From UBA10649 sp963749905 (lineage in GTDB: Bacteria > Actinomycetota > Actinomycetes > S36-B12), in NCBI GenBank assembly GCA_963749905.1, contig CAVVOF010000003.1, positions 62,001-126,000 on the forward strand: a DNA stretch of 64,000 bases, read 5' to 3'. Of the stretch, positions 45,724 through 53,906 are shown one piece after another. Position numbers and translations under genes: made by a program. The notes under the pieces are model-generated. The model saw nothing but the letters and a program-made list of their open reading frames with translations. It was not told the origin of the DNA and did not search any database. Position 1 is the first letter of the stretch; each line of letters begins with the position of its first letter.

Positions 45724-46127
45724 CGTCACCGCCCGCTCCGTATGGCGAGATCATGGCTCCGCTGCGGCAGGACAAGCCGTGGGGCCATGAGGTCATCTTC
45801 GCCACCGGCGAGAACGGCTACGTCGGCAAGCTGATCACGGTCCTCGCCGGACAATCCCTGAGCCTCCAGTACCACGACGCCAAGGACGAGACCATCGCCG
45901 TCGTGTCCGGGGAGGCGAAGCTTGAGCACGGACCCTCCGCAGGAGACCTCCGCGCACGAACGATGCGGGCGGGCGACACCGTCCACCTGCCGCCAACGGT
46001 CATCCACCGCATCACCGCGGACACCGACGTGCTCCTGGTCGAGGTGTCGACAGCGGCGGCGGGGTGGCGCAATGACGTGGTTCGCCTCTCAGACCAGTAC
46101 GGCCGGGCGGGCACGAACGCACCGTGA
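45720..46127 (+). CDS. Cupin resembling the mannose-6-phosphate isomerase type II domain
   Basis: A 135-residue single-domain cupin. The sequence PWGHEVIFATGENGYVGKLITV, LQYHDAKDETIAVVSGE and LPPTVIHRITA follows the isomerase domain of ManC/PMI type II, including the metal ligands His and Glu and the late His. It would interconvert mannose-6-phosphate and fructose-6-phosphate, linking the glycan operon to central metabolism. GTG 45720 overlaps the GH130 stop as GTGA. It could instead be a sugar-binding cupin without isomerase activity. Confidence 0.82.
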   Translation: MTSPPAPYGEIMAPLRQDKPWGHEVIFATGENGYVGKLITVLAGQSLSLQYHDAKDETIAVVSGEAKLEHGPSAGDLRARTMRAGDTVHLPPTVIHRITADTDVLLVEVSTAAAGWRNDVVRLSDQYGRAGTNAP

Positions 46128-46248
46128 CCCGTGCATCAGCGGTCCGCATCGCTCCGGCGAGATGTGCAGCACCGCCGGGCAGGAAACCCACGATGACGCG
46201 GCGTAGCGTGGTTCGGGGCGGGCGACCGACCCGCCGCGAAGGAATGTC

Positions 46249-46743
46249 ATGACCACGCACCAGACCACGATCCCCATTGCCCAGGCCGCGGAGGACTTCC
46301 TCGCCCAGAAGCGGATCGCCGTGACCGGAGTGTCCAGCAACCCTGCCGGCCATGGGAGCAACGCGGTGTACCAACGGCTGCGCGACCGTGGATACCAGGT
46401 CTTCGCAGTGAACCCGAACGCCACGACCGTCGAGGGCGACCCGTGCTACCCGAGCCTCGCGGCCATCCCCGACGGCGTCGACGCGGTCGTCATCGGCACG
46501 AGCCCCGAGCACGCTGACGGCACGATGCGGGAGGCCGCTGACCTCGGCATCACCCGCGTCTGGATGCACCGTGCCTTCGGCGGCGGCAGCGTCTCCCCCA
46601 CGGCCGCCAGCTACGGGCGGGAGCACGGCATCACGGTCATCGACGGCGGCTGCCCGCTGATGTTCGGCTCGGCATCGGACGGTGGCCACCGCTTCATGTG
46701 CCGACTGCTGACCCTTACGCGGAAGGTGCCTCGCCGCGTCTGA
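46249..46743 (+). CDS. CoA-binding domain protein (YccU-like)
   Basis: A 164-residue Rossmann-fold protein of the CoA_binding_2 family: KRIAVTGVSSNPAGHGSNAVYQRLRDRGYQVFAVNPN (split in two blocks about residues 24-60), AVVIGTSPEHADGTMREAADLGI and GGCPLMF near the end. It binds CoA or an acyl-CoA; function otherwise unknown. ATG 46249 has GAAGGAATG upstream. The 121-base gap before it shows no feature. Its 3' end overlaps the repaired hydrolase gene on the opposite strand by 29 bases. Confidence 0.85.
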   Translation: MTTHQTTIPIAQAAEDFLAQKRIAVTGVSSNPAGHGSNAVYQRLRDRGYQVFAVNPNATTVEGDPCYPSLAAIPDGVDAVVIGTSPEHADGTMREAADLGITRVWMHRAFGGGSVSPTAASYGREHGITVIDGGCPLMFGSASDGGHRFMCRLLTLTRKVPRRV

Positions 46744-47561
46744 GGTGCGGGACCAGTAACTTCGAGCACCTTGCCGGACGCGCGCTCGGGCAGCCAGTGG
46801 CCCTCGCCGGCCAGCATGGCGAACGTGTAGTCGCCGGTCACTGTCTCCCCCGTGAGCCGCGCGGCCGTCTCCCCGAGTGCCGGGTCAGCGGTGCCCCAGA
46901 CGTACAGGGTCGGTGACGTGATCCGCCTCCAGCGCACGCTCGGCTTGGCCATGTCCCGAGGCATCGCCCGGTACCAGTTCAGCATCGACGACATGGCGTG
47001 CGGCTCGGCGGCTCGCTGCGTGTAGTGCGCCTTCGCGTCGGCCGGCAGCCCCCGCATGAGGGCGGCCCAGAAGCGGCCGCCGGGGGCCAGCAGTCGCTCG
47101 GACAGGCCGGGCACCTGGAACAGTCCCATGTACCACGAGCGCAGGCCCTGGCTGCTGGTGCGCATGGCCTTGGTCATCGCCGCGGGATGAGGGGTCGACA
47201 GCACCGTGAGGGTCTTGAGCCGCTCGGGATGCTGGGCGGCCAGGGCCCAGGCGACCGCCCCGCCCCAGTCATGCCCCACGACGTGCGCCCGGGCGATGTC
47301 GAGATGATCGAGGAGGCCGACCGCGTCCGCGACCAGCTCCCCGAGCCGGTACTCGTTCACGGCGCTCGGCCTCGCTCCGGGGCAGTAGCCGCGCTGGTCG
47401 GGCCGGATGACACGGAAGCCCTCTGCGACCAGGGCAGCGGCAATGTCGTCCCACGACGTGTGGTCCTGCGGGAAGCCGTGCAGCAGCAGGCAGACCGGGT
47501 CGTCGGGACCACCCTCGTCCCAGTAGTCGAAGGTGAGGCCTCGCAGGGTCACTGACGGCAC
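46715..47561 (-). CDS. Alpha/beta hydrolase, epoxide-hydrolase type, frameshift near the C-terminus
   Basis: About 280 residues. The oxyanion motif LLHGFPQDHTSW, nucleophile elbow VGHDWGGAVAW (Asp nucleophile as in epoxide hydrolases and dehalogenases) and the catalytic His in GEGHWLPE are clear. After LPERA the frame as written runs on to 46611 in sequence unlike the family. Skipping the base near 46783 gives PARCSKLLVPHLRRG and a TAA at 46715-46717, which matches the expected length. GTG 47561 has TACGGT ending 6 bases upstream. Substrate unknown. Confidence 0.85.
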
Positions 47562-47567
47562 CGCACC

Positions 47568-47573
47568 ACCGTA
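47568..47573 (-). promoter_or_regulatory. -10-like TACGGT for the alpha/beta hydrolase
   Basis: On the minus strand TACGGT ends 6 bases before GTG 47561; no ribosome site. The divergent HerA-like gene has its own hexamer 26 bases away. Confidence 0.5.
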
Positions 47574-47598
47574 GCCACGACCGCGACGCCAGCGGGCG

Positions 47599-47604
47599 TA
47601 GGGT
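47599..47604 (+). promoter_or_regulatory. -10-like TAGGGT for the HerA-like ATPase
   Basis: TAGGGT ends 6 bases before ATG 47611, with no ribosome site between. Confidence 0.5.
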
Positions 47605-47610
47605 CGCGCC

Positions 47611-49965
47611 ATGGCCGACCTGAGCATCGGCGGGGACCTCGACCCGACGACCCGCGACCGCACCGGGACCGCCACGACGCTCGCCACCGCGGACCTGACC
47701 ACGCACGGCGTCATCGTCGGGATGACCGGCTCCGGGAAGACCGGCCTGGGCATCGTCCTCCTCGAGGAGAGCCTCGGCGCGGGCGTGCCCGCCCTGGTCA
47801 TCGACCCGAAGGGCGACCTGACCAACCTGTGCCTCACCTTCCCGAACCTGGCGCCTGCCGACTTCCTGCCCTGGGTGAACGAGGCCGACGTGGCGAAGGC
47901 GGGCACGGACTCGGCGACGTTCGCCGCCCAGCAGGCGACCACATGGCAGGAAGGCCTCGCGGGATGGCAGATCGCCCCCGACCGAATCGCCGCGCTCCGC
48001 TCGGCCGTCGCGTTCACCGTCTACACCCCCGGCTCTGCGGCAGGGCGAGGCCTCAACGTCGTCGGCAGTCTCTCCGCCCCGCCGGACGGCACCCTGGCCG
48101 AGGACGTCGCGGACGAGATCGAGAGCTACGTCACCAGCCTGCTGTCCCTTCTCGGTCTCGACGCCGACCCGCTCGCCTCTCGCGAGCACGTGCTGCTCTC
48201 CTCGCTCATCCAGAACTCCTGGAGCCAGGGCCGCGACCTCGACCTCACCACCCTGCTGGCGCAGGTGCAGCAGCCCCCGATGCGCAAGCTGGGGGTTCTG
48301 GATCTCGAGCAGTTCTTCCCGTCCGCCGACCGAGCGGCCTTCGCCGTCCGACTGAACAACCTGCTCGCCTCCCCGGGCTTCGCCTCCTGGCTCGACGGCG
48401 ATCCGATCGACATCGATGCCATGCTGCACACGCCCGATGGCCGACCCCGGTGCGCGATCGTCACCACCGCCCATCTCTCCGACGACGAGCGCCAGTCGGT
48501 CACCGCCCTCGTGCTGGCGAAGCTGGTGACGTGGATGCGCCGCCAGTCCGGCACGCCCGACCTGCGGGCCCTGCTCTACATGGACGAGGTCGCCGGCTAC
48601 CTGCCGCCGACCGCGAACCCGCCCACGAAGAAGCCGATCCTGCTGCTGCTGAAGCAGGGTCGCGCCTTCGGCGTGGGCGTCGTGCTGTCGACCCAGAACC
48701 CGGTGGACGTCGACTACAAGGCCCTGTCCAACGCCAACACCTGGCTCATCGGGCGGCTGCAGACCGAGCAGGACAAGGCCCGCCTCGTCGACGGGCTTCG
48801 CTCGGCATCCGGTGCCGTCGACATCGATGCGCTCGGTGACACCATCTCGACGCTCGGCAAGCGCCAGTTCGTGCTCAAGCGAGCAACCTCCGATCGACCG
48901 ACGCTGACGACGACGCGCTGGGCCATGAGCTATCTGCGTGGCCCACTGACGCGCGCGGAGGTCGGCCGACTCGCGGAACTCGGCCTCGTCGACGAACCCA
49001 GTGCTGACACCGTCGCGACCGCAGCCGATGCCGCGCCTGCGCCACCCACGCCCGCGGATGACGAGACTCCCGTCGCCCCTGCCGTGGCGGCAGGGGTCGC
49101 GGTCTCACACGTGGACCCGTCGGCCCCCTGGCTCGCAGCCATCGGGGCGGGCTCCGGCCCCCGGCTGCAGGCAGCGGTGGCGGCGCGCGTGCACCTCCGC
49201 TACGACGACGCGAAAGCAGACCTGGTTCACGACGAGGAGTACGAGGCCATCCTCTTCCCGGCCACGGCGTCCGCGGACCCGGCGGAGTTCATTTCGATCG
49301 ACTACGACGAGCGCGACTTCGCCCCCGCCGCACCGCCGGGGGCAACCTACGTTCTACCCCCCGCCGAACTGGGTCGGAAGTCCTGGTGGAGCAGCCTGCG
49401 CACCTCCCTGACCGATCACCTCGTTCGCTCTCGCACCGTGCAGATCCTTGCCAACGCCGATCTGCGCCTGTACAGCCGTGTGGGCGAGGCGCCCGAGGAC
49501 TTCGCGACACGGTGTGCGCTGGCGGCCGACGAGCGAGCGGACGCGGAGATCGCCGCGCTGCAGCGCAAGTACGAGAGCAAGCTGCGGACGCTGAGCACCC
49601 GTGCTGCTTCCGCGGCAACAGCCGCCGGGCAGGCCGCCGCCCGCCACGAGGTCGAGCACGGTGCCGCGGCCCAGGTGACCACTCTGCTCGGTGGCATCTT
49701 CGGCGGCAGGCGCAGCCGGTCGTCGATCCTCACCGAGGCGAAGCGGGCCACGGCATCCGAGCATCGGGTGGCGGCAGCTCACGAGAAGGCAGCGGCCGCC
49801 GATCGGGCCGTGCTCGACCTCGAGGAGGAGCTACGGGCCGAGGTCGCCGCCATCGACGAGGAATGGCGCAGCAAGGCCACGTCGGTCGTGCCGCTCGAGA
49901 TCCCACTCGAGCGCACCGATGTCAAGGTCGCCGACCTGCGCCTCGTCTGGGTGCCCGCATCCTGA
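47611..49965 (+). CDS. HerA/VirB4-like ATPase with C-terminal coiled coil
   Basis: A 784-residue protein with a RecA-type motor of the HerA-FtsK group: Walker A GMTGSGKTGLG (about 37-47), FPNLAPADFLPW, and Walker B with glutamate in LLYMDEVAGYLPP (about 320). GVGVVLSTQNPVDVDYKALSNANTW is the sensor region. Residues after about 500 are unlike HerA and include a Lys/Glu/Ala-rich coiled coil (about 640-760) broken by a Gly-rich GIFGGRRSRSS. No NurA nuclease is adjacent, so a resection role is unsupported; such ATPases occur widely in actinobacteria with unknown function. Possibly a DNA or protein pump. Confidence 0.85.
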   Translation: MADLSIGGDLDPTTRDRTGTATTLATADLTTHGVIVGMTGSGKTGLGIVLLEESLGAGVPALVIDPKGDLTNLCLTFPNLAPADFLPWVNEADVAKAGTDSATFAAQQATTWQEGLAGWQIAPDRIAALRSAVAFTVYTPGSAAGRGLNVVGSLSAPPDGTLAEDVADEIESYVTSLLSLLGLDADPLASREHVLLSSLIQNSWSQGRDLDLTTLLAQVQQPPMRKLGVLDLEQFFPSADRAAFAVRLNNLLASPGFASWLDGDPIDIDAMLHTPDGRPRCAIVTTAHLSDDERQSVTALVLAKLVTWMRRQSGTPDLRALLYMDEVAGYLPPTANPPTKKPILLLLKQGRAFGVGVVLSTQNPVDVDYKALSNANTWLIGRLQTEQDKARLVDGLRSASGAVDIDALGDTISTLGKRQFVLKRATSDRPTLTTTRWAMSYLRGPLTRAEVGRLAELGLVDEPSADTVATAADAAPAPPTPADDETPVAPAVAAGVAVSHVDPSAPWLAAIGAGSGPRLQAAVAARVHLRYDDAKADLVHDEEYEAILFPATASADPAEFISIDYDERDFAPAAPPGATYVLPPAELGRKSWWSSLRTSLTDHLVRSRTVQILANADLRLYSRVGEAPEDFATRCALAADERADAEIAALQRKYESKLRTLSTRAASAATAAGQAAARHEVEHGAAAQVTTLLGGIFGGRRSRSSILTEAKRATASEHRVAAAHEKAAAADRAVLDLEEELRAEVAAIDEEWRSKATSVVPLEIPLERTDVKVADLRLVWVPAS

Positions 49966-49971
49966 GAGCGG

Positions 49972-51519
49972 TCAGGACCCGTTGCGGTTGAGCCGGTGGT
50001 GCGTGCCGCGCAGGGATCGATACAAGCGGCGGTACTCCCGGTAGAGATCCGCGTACAGCGCGGCATCGGGGCCGTCGGGCTGGAACACGTCTGTCGCAAC
50101 CGCTCGGGCGCCCGCCTCCGCCAGCGACATCTCTCCCAGGCACACCTGCGCCCACAGCGCCGCGCCCTTCAACTGCGCGTCCCTGGGATCCGCCGGCCGC
50201 TCCACCGGACGGCCGAGCGCGTAGGCGTGCAGCTGGCACCACAGGTCGGACTGGGCTCCCCCACCGATGATGCGCACGGACGGGACGGGACGCTTCAGGA
50301 AGCGCTCGTACGCATCGAAGAGCCACCGGGAGTTCAGCGCCACGCCCTCGAGCACCGAGCGGATCAGGGTCGCCCGGTCCGTCCGAAGGGACACATTCAG
50401 GAACGAGGCGCGCAGGGACTTGTCCTCCACCGGGCTGCGCTCGCCGTTGAGCCACGGCGTGAAGATGACGCCCTCGCACCCGGCGGGTGCAGTCTCCGCC
50501 TCCGCCAGCAGGTCCTCGTAGGTGCGCCCCGTGAGCACCTGCTCGGACAACCAGCGGAGCGCAGCTCCCCCGGTCTCCTGGTTGTTCGCCACGACCGGGT
50601 GCTGCGGGTCCAGCCCCGGGACGGTGGCGATCGAGTGCAGGACGTCGGTCCTCTTGAACGGCACCCGGGCACCCAGCCACGACGTCGTCGAGATGCTCAG
50701 ATGCGTCGCGTACGGAGCCACCGCACCGCTGCCGATCACGGCGGCGTGCAGGTCGGGCAGACCGGTCACGACGGGAGCTCCCGCGGCGACGCCGAGTTCG
50801 TCCGCCACCTCGGCGCGGAGCGGACCTAGGACGCTGCCCGTCGGAAGCAGCGGCGGCAGCCGACCGGGGTCGCGTCGGGCGCGGCGGATCAGGCCCGGAT
50901 CGTAGGCGGGCTCCCGGCCGACCCGATTGTCAGTGACCCAGCTGAGCGTCATCGACGCCGGCGTCGCCGCGGCGCGACCGGTGAACCGCATGCCCAGGTA
51001 GTCGACCGGTTCGAGCAGCCAGCGGGCCCGAGCGTAGGTCTCCGGGAGCTCCCGCTGGAGGACCAGGGAGTGACCGGTCGGGTCCGCCCCGGAGGGCGTG
51101 GGTGCGCCGCCGGTGCGGCGCACCCAGCGGAGCACGGTGGCTGGCGCGAAGCCCTGGACGGTGACTCGGCCGCCGACGACCTCACCGACGTGCCGGCCAC
51201 CCCGCGTGTCCGCCCAGAGCAGCACGTCGCCGACCGGATGGCCGTCGGTGTCCACGGGCACAGTCGACCCCCACTGCCCCGTGATCGCGACGGCGTGCAG
51301 GGCAGATGGATCCGCGGCCGCCTCGTGGATGGCCGCACGCGCGGCCACCAGCAGTTCGCACCACCACTCCTCGGCATCCTGCGTGGCCGCCCCGTCCAGG
51401 CCGATGTGCACCGCCACCTCGCGGAACCGGACGGCACGGATCTCGCCCCTCACGTCGATGACGGCGACCTTCGGGCCACCGTTGCCGAGGTCGACGGCGA
51501 GGATCCAGCGCTCGTTCAC
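49972..51519 (-). CDS. FGGY family carbohydrate kinase (xylulokinase-like)
   Basis: A 515-residue sugar kinase. The first phosphate motif is AVDLGNGGPKVAV, then AITGQWGST and LLWADTRGG, the adenosine region IIGGGAQSDLWCQLHA, and GLPDLHAAVIGSGA, all in FGGY order. Substrate could be xylulose, a polyol or another C4-C6 sugar. The usual DxGT/S of the first motif is DLGN here, a mild deviation. GTG 51519 overlaps the decarboxylase-like gene stop (GTGA), so the kinase is the second gene of that operon. Confidence 0.9.
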   Translation of the reverse strand: MNERWILAVDLGNGGPKVAVIDVRGEIRAVRFREVAVHIGLDGAATQDAEEWWCELLVAARAAIHEAAADPSALHAVAITGQWGSTVPVDTDGHPVGDVLLWADTRGGRHVGEVVGGRVTVQGFAPATVLRWVRRTGGAPTPSGADPTGHSLVLQRELPETYARARWLLEPVDYLGMRFTGRAAATPASMTLSWVTDNRVGREPAYDPGLIRRARRDPGRLPPLLPTGSVLGPLRAEVADELGVAAGAPVVTGLPDLHAAVIGSGAVAPYATHLSISTTSWLGARVPFKRTDVLHSIATVPGLDPQHPVVANNQETGGAALRWLSEQVLTGRTYEDLLAEAETAPAGCEGVIFTPWLNGERSPVEDKSLRASFLNVSLRTDRATLIRSVLEGVALNSRWLFDAYERFLKRPVPSVRIIGGGAQSDLWCQLHAYALGRPVERPADPRDAQLKGAALWAQVCLGEMSLAEAGARAVATDVFQPDGPDAALYADLYREYRRLYRSLRGTHHRLNRNGS

Positions 51520-52919
51520 GGTGCAGGTTCGTGCAACGCGTCGAGGTAGCCCCCCATGAGCTCGGTCAGGGTGGCGTTGCCTTCGATCGATCCAGAGAAG
51601 CCGTAGAGGGCACCGCTCTCCGACGCCTCGCCCGCGTGGTCCACTGCGTACTGCACCGATGCGCGAAGGTCACCGAGGAAGGCCTCCGCCAGCCCGTCGG
51701 CGGTGTTCGGCCTGGTGACGCAGAAGTGCAGGGCCGGTGGCAGCTGCAAGGCGTTCATCCGCCACCCGCGGCGCTTGAGCTCGTCGTTCACCAGGTAGAT
51801 GTCGACGTCGTCGGAGGTGAAGGCAACGAGGAAGATCGGGTCGCCGATCACGCTGAGGTGCGGAATCTCCCGAATACCGTCAGCCAGGCGCTGCGCAGTC
51901 CGGTGGATGTCGCGAGCTGCGGCGAGGTAGCCCTCCCGTCCGGTCATCACGAGCGCCGCCCACGTCGATGCGAGCAGGCCTCCGCTGCGCGAGCCGGCGA
52001 AGCCGGGCGAGACGTACAGCCCACCCGGCCAGTCGGGGTAGGCGAACCACTGATGGGCGCGAAGCTCCTTCGTGCGATACGCGAGGACTGATGTGCCCTT
52101 CAGCGCGTAGCCGTACTTGTGCGTGTCGGCGCTGATGCTGGTGACTCCGGGCACCCGGAAGTCCCAAGCCGGAACGTCCACTCCGTTCGCCTCGATCCAC
52201 GGCAGCAGGAAGCCGCCGAGGCAGCCGTCCACATGCAGCCCGACGCCGCGGTCCACGGCCAGTCGGCCGAGCTCGTCGATGGGGTCGATCAGGCCGTGCG
52301 CGTAGTTGCCGGCCGAGCCCACCAGGGCGATCGTGTTCTCGTCCATCAGGTCGGCCATCGCGGCCACATCAGCGACGTAGGCATCCGTCAGGGGCGCGTG
52401 CCGGACCTCGATACCGAGCCAGTGCGCACCCTTGTCGAGGGCGACGTGCGCTGTCGTCGGCATGACCACATTGGGCCGGGTGATCCCGCGCTCCTTGGCC
52501 GCCTGCTCGCGATACGCGTACAACGCGGTGATCAGGCTCTCGCTGCCGCCGCTGGTGATCACACCACAGGCGCTCACCCCGCCTTGCTGCCCGTGCAGCA
52601 TGTCGGTGACCATCGCGATGATCTCCGCCTCGAACTTCGTGGCCGACGGGTACATGTCCCGCTGCAGCACGTTGACGTGCGCGAACTCCCCGAAGACCGA
52701 GCTCAGTGCGTGGTAGTGATCGTGGTCGCCCGAGTACAGGGTTCCCGACACCCGGCCCTCGTCGCCGATGGCGTCCTCACGATGGGCGAACGAGCGAGCC
52801 TCCTCGAGGACATCGGGCGCGGGCCGCCCGCGCTCCGGGATCCGCCTGAAGGTCTCGGATTCGTGGCGATAGGGGTACAGCTCGTCCAGCATCCGCTCGA
52901 CGGCATCGTCGTTCGACAT
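51516..52919 (-). CDS. PLP-dependent lyase/decarboxylase, sphingosine-1-phosphate-lyase-like
   Basis: A 467-residue fold-type I PLP enzyme. The lysine is in ISADTHKYGYALKG; GVITSGGSESLITAL binds the phosphate; HVDGCLGGFLLPW contains the PLP aspartate. The overall pattern, including MYPSATKFEAEIIAM and RSGGLLASTWAAL, is that of the sphingosine-1-phosphate lyase group rather than classical glutamate decarboxylase. It would cleave a phosphorylated amino alcohol into aldehyde and phosphoethanolamine, or decarboxylate an amino acid. ATG 52919 has GGAGGA upstream. Coupling to an FGGY kinase is unusual. Confidence 0.85.
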   Translation of the reverse strand: MSNDDAVERMLDELYPYRHESETFRRIPERGRPAPDVLEEARSFAHREDAIGDEGRVSGTLYSGDHDHYHALSSVFGEFAHVNVLQRDMYPSATKFEAEIIAMVTDMLHGQQGGVSACGVITSGGSESLITALYAYREQAAKERGITRPNVVMPTTAHVALDKGAHWLGIEVRHAPLTDAYVADVAAMADLMDENTIALVGSAGNYAHGLIDPIDELGRLAVDRGVGLHVDGCLGGFLLPWIEANGVDVPAWDFRVPGVTSISADTHKYGYALKGTSVLAYRTKELRAHQWFAYPDWPGGLYVSPGFAGSRSGGLLASTWAALVMTGREGYLAAARDIHRTAQRLADGIREIPHLSVIGDPIFLVAFTSDDVDIYLVNDELKRRGWRMNALQLPPALHFCVTRPNTADGLAEAFLGDLRASVQYAVDHAGEASESGALYGFSGSIEGNATLTELMGGYLDALHEPAP

Positions 52920-53005
52920 GGTCCTCCGCACGTTGGGCGTTCCGTCCGCCGGCTCTCAGCCTGTCACAGCGATCCGTCGGCTCGCGCCGGATCGGCGCGC
53001 GTGAC

Positions 53006-53206
53006 TCAGGATCGCGTGATGACGGATCGGCGGGCGATGTCGAGCCAGGCCTCGAAGCGGGCGGACTGGTCGAGGCCTGGATTCTCCGCGTCCCACTGGC
53101 TGATGTCGTCCACGAGAGCTGCCCGCTCCGATGAGGTGAAGGAGGCGGAGAAGTGCCGGCGCAGCACGAAGTCGATCTGCTCGCGAGGATCGCGTCCGCT
53201 GGCCAT
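53006..53206 (-). CDS. 66-residue small protein of unknown function
   Basis: A short acidic helical protein (ASGRDPREQIDFVLRR, then FTSSERAALVDDISQW and ARFEAWLDIARRS). GAGGGT lies upstream of ATG 53206. It is divergent from the SDR-like gene by 70 bases and lies 86 bases upstream of the lyase gene on the same strand. No family recognised; the amphipathic helices suggest a small regulator or toxin-antitoxin-like partner, but nothing specific supports that. Confidence 0.5.
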   Translation of the reverse strand: MASGRDPREQIDFVLRRHFSASFTSSERAALVDDISQWDAENPGLDQSARFEAWLDIARRSVITRS

Positions 53207-53276
53207 GGGAAGACCCTCGCACCGACCATCGCCGTCCGCACGTTGGATCCAATGCTGCGGCATGGGAGCATGAGCC

Positions 53277-53906
53277 ATGCCTGCCGATCGCGCGCCGTCC
53301 GTCCTCATCACCGGGATCCACAGCGACCACGGCTTCGCCATCTCGCACCAGTTCCGCAAGGAGGGGTGGTTCGTGGTGGGCTGCGACCAGGGCAGTCACG
53401 TGGGCCGCAATGCGCGGGCGCACATCACGGCGGACCTGACGGACGAGGCCGACTGCCGACGGGCGGCCGCGCGTGCAGCCGCGCTCGGCAATGGCATCGA
53501 CTGCATCGTGAACTGCGCCGACGTGCACGCGGACGGTCCCGTGGAGGAGTTCGGCTCCCGGGCGTGGGACGTCATGATGGACGTCAACGCCAAGAGCGTG
53601 TTCCTGCTGGCCACGGCTGCCATGCCATTCCTCGAGGAGATGCACGGCAGCATCGTCGCGGTGGCACCCGGACTCGATGCGACCGCCGGACCGGAGCACG
53701 CCGTCCACGACGCCACTCGAGCGGCGGTCATCGCGCTGATGCAGGCGCTCACCGAGGAACTGTCACACCACGACATCCACGTGCACGTCGTCCTCCCCGA
53801 CGAGGACGGTCGCATGCTCGCACCCGACGAGATCGCGGGCAGGGTCTGGGCGGCCGCGGGCTTCGACAGCGAGGGGCACGAGCTCTCCTTCGCGCACGCT
53901 CACTGA
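53277..53906 (+). CDS. SDR-fold protein with altered active site
   Basis: A 209-residue Rossmann-fold protein recognisable as an SDR (CIVNCADVHADGPVEEF, WDVMMDVNAKSVFLLATAAMPFLEE). The NAD glycine motif is degenerate (GIHSDHGFAIS in place of GxxxGIG), and the YxxxK position reads HDATR, so the Tyr and Lys are both replaced. It is probably not an active oxidoreductase and may be a binding or regulatory protein, or decaying. ATG 53277 has GGGAGC upstream. Its stop overlaps the convergent sulfatase-like gene by 7 bases. Confidence 0.8.
   Translation: MPADRAPSVLITGIHSDHGFAISHQFRKEGWFVVGCDQGSHVGRNARAHITADLTDEADCRRAAARAAALGNGIDCIVNCADVHADGPVEEFGSRAWDVMMDVNAKSVFLLATAAMPFLEEMHGSIVAVAPGLDATAGPEHAVHDATRAAVIALMQALTEELSHHDIHVHVVLPDEDGRMLAPDEIAGRVWAAAGFDSEGHELSFAHAH

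Noticed and set aside
47611..49965. HerA-NurA antiviral or repair operon
   Set aside because: No nuclease or other partner gene is adjacent; neighbours are a hydrolase and a sugar kinase.
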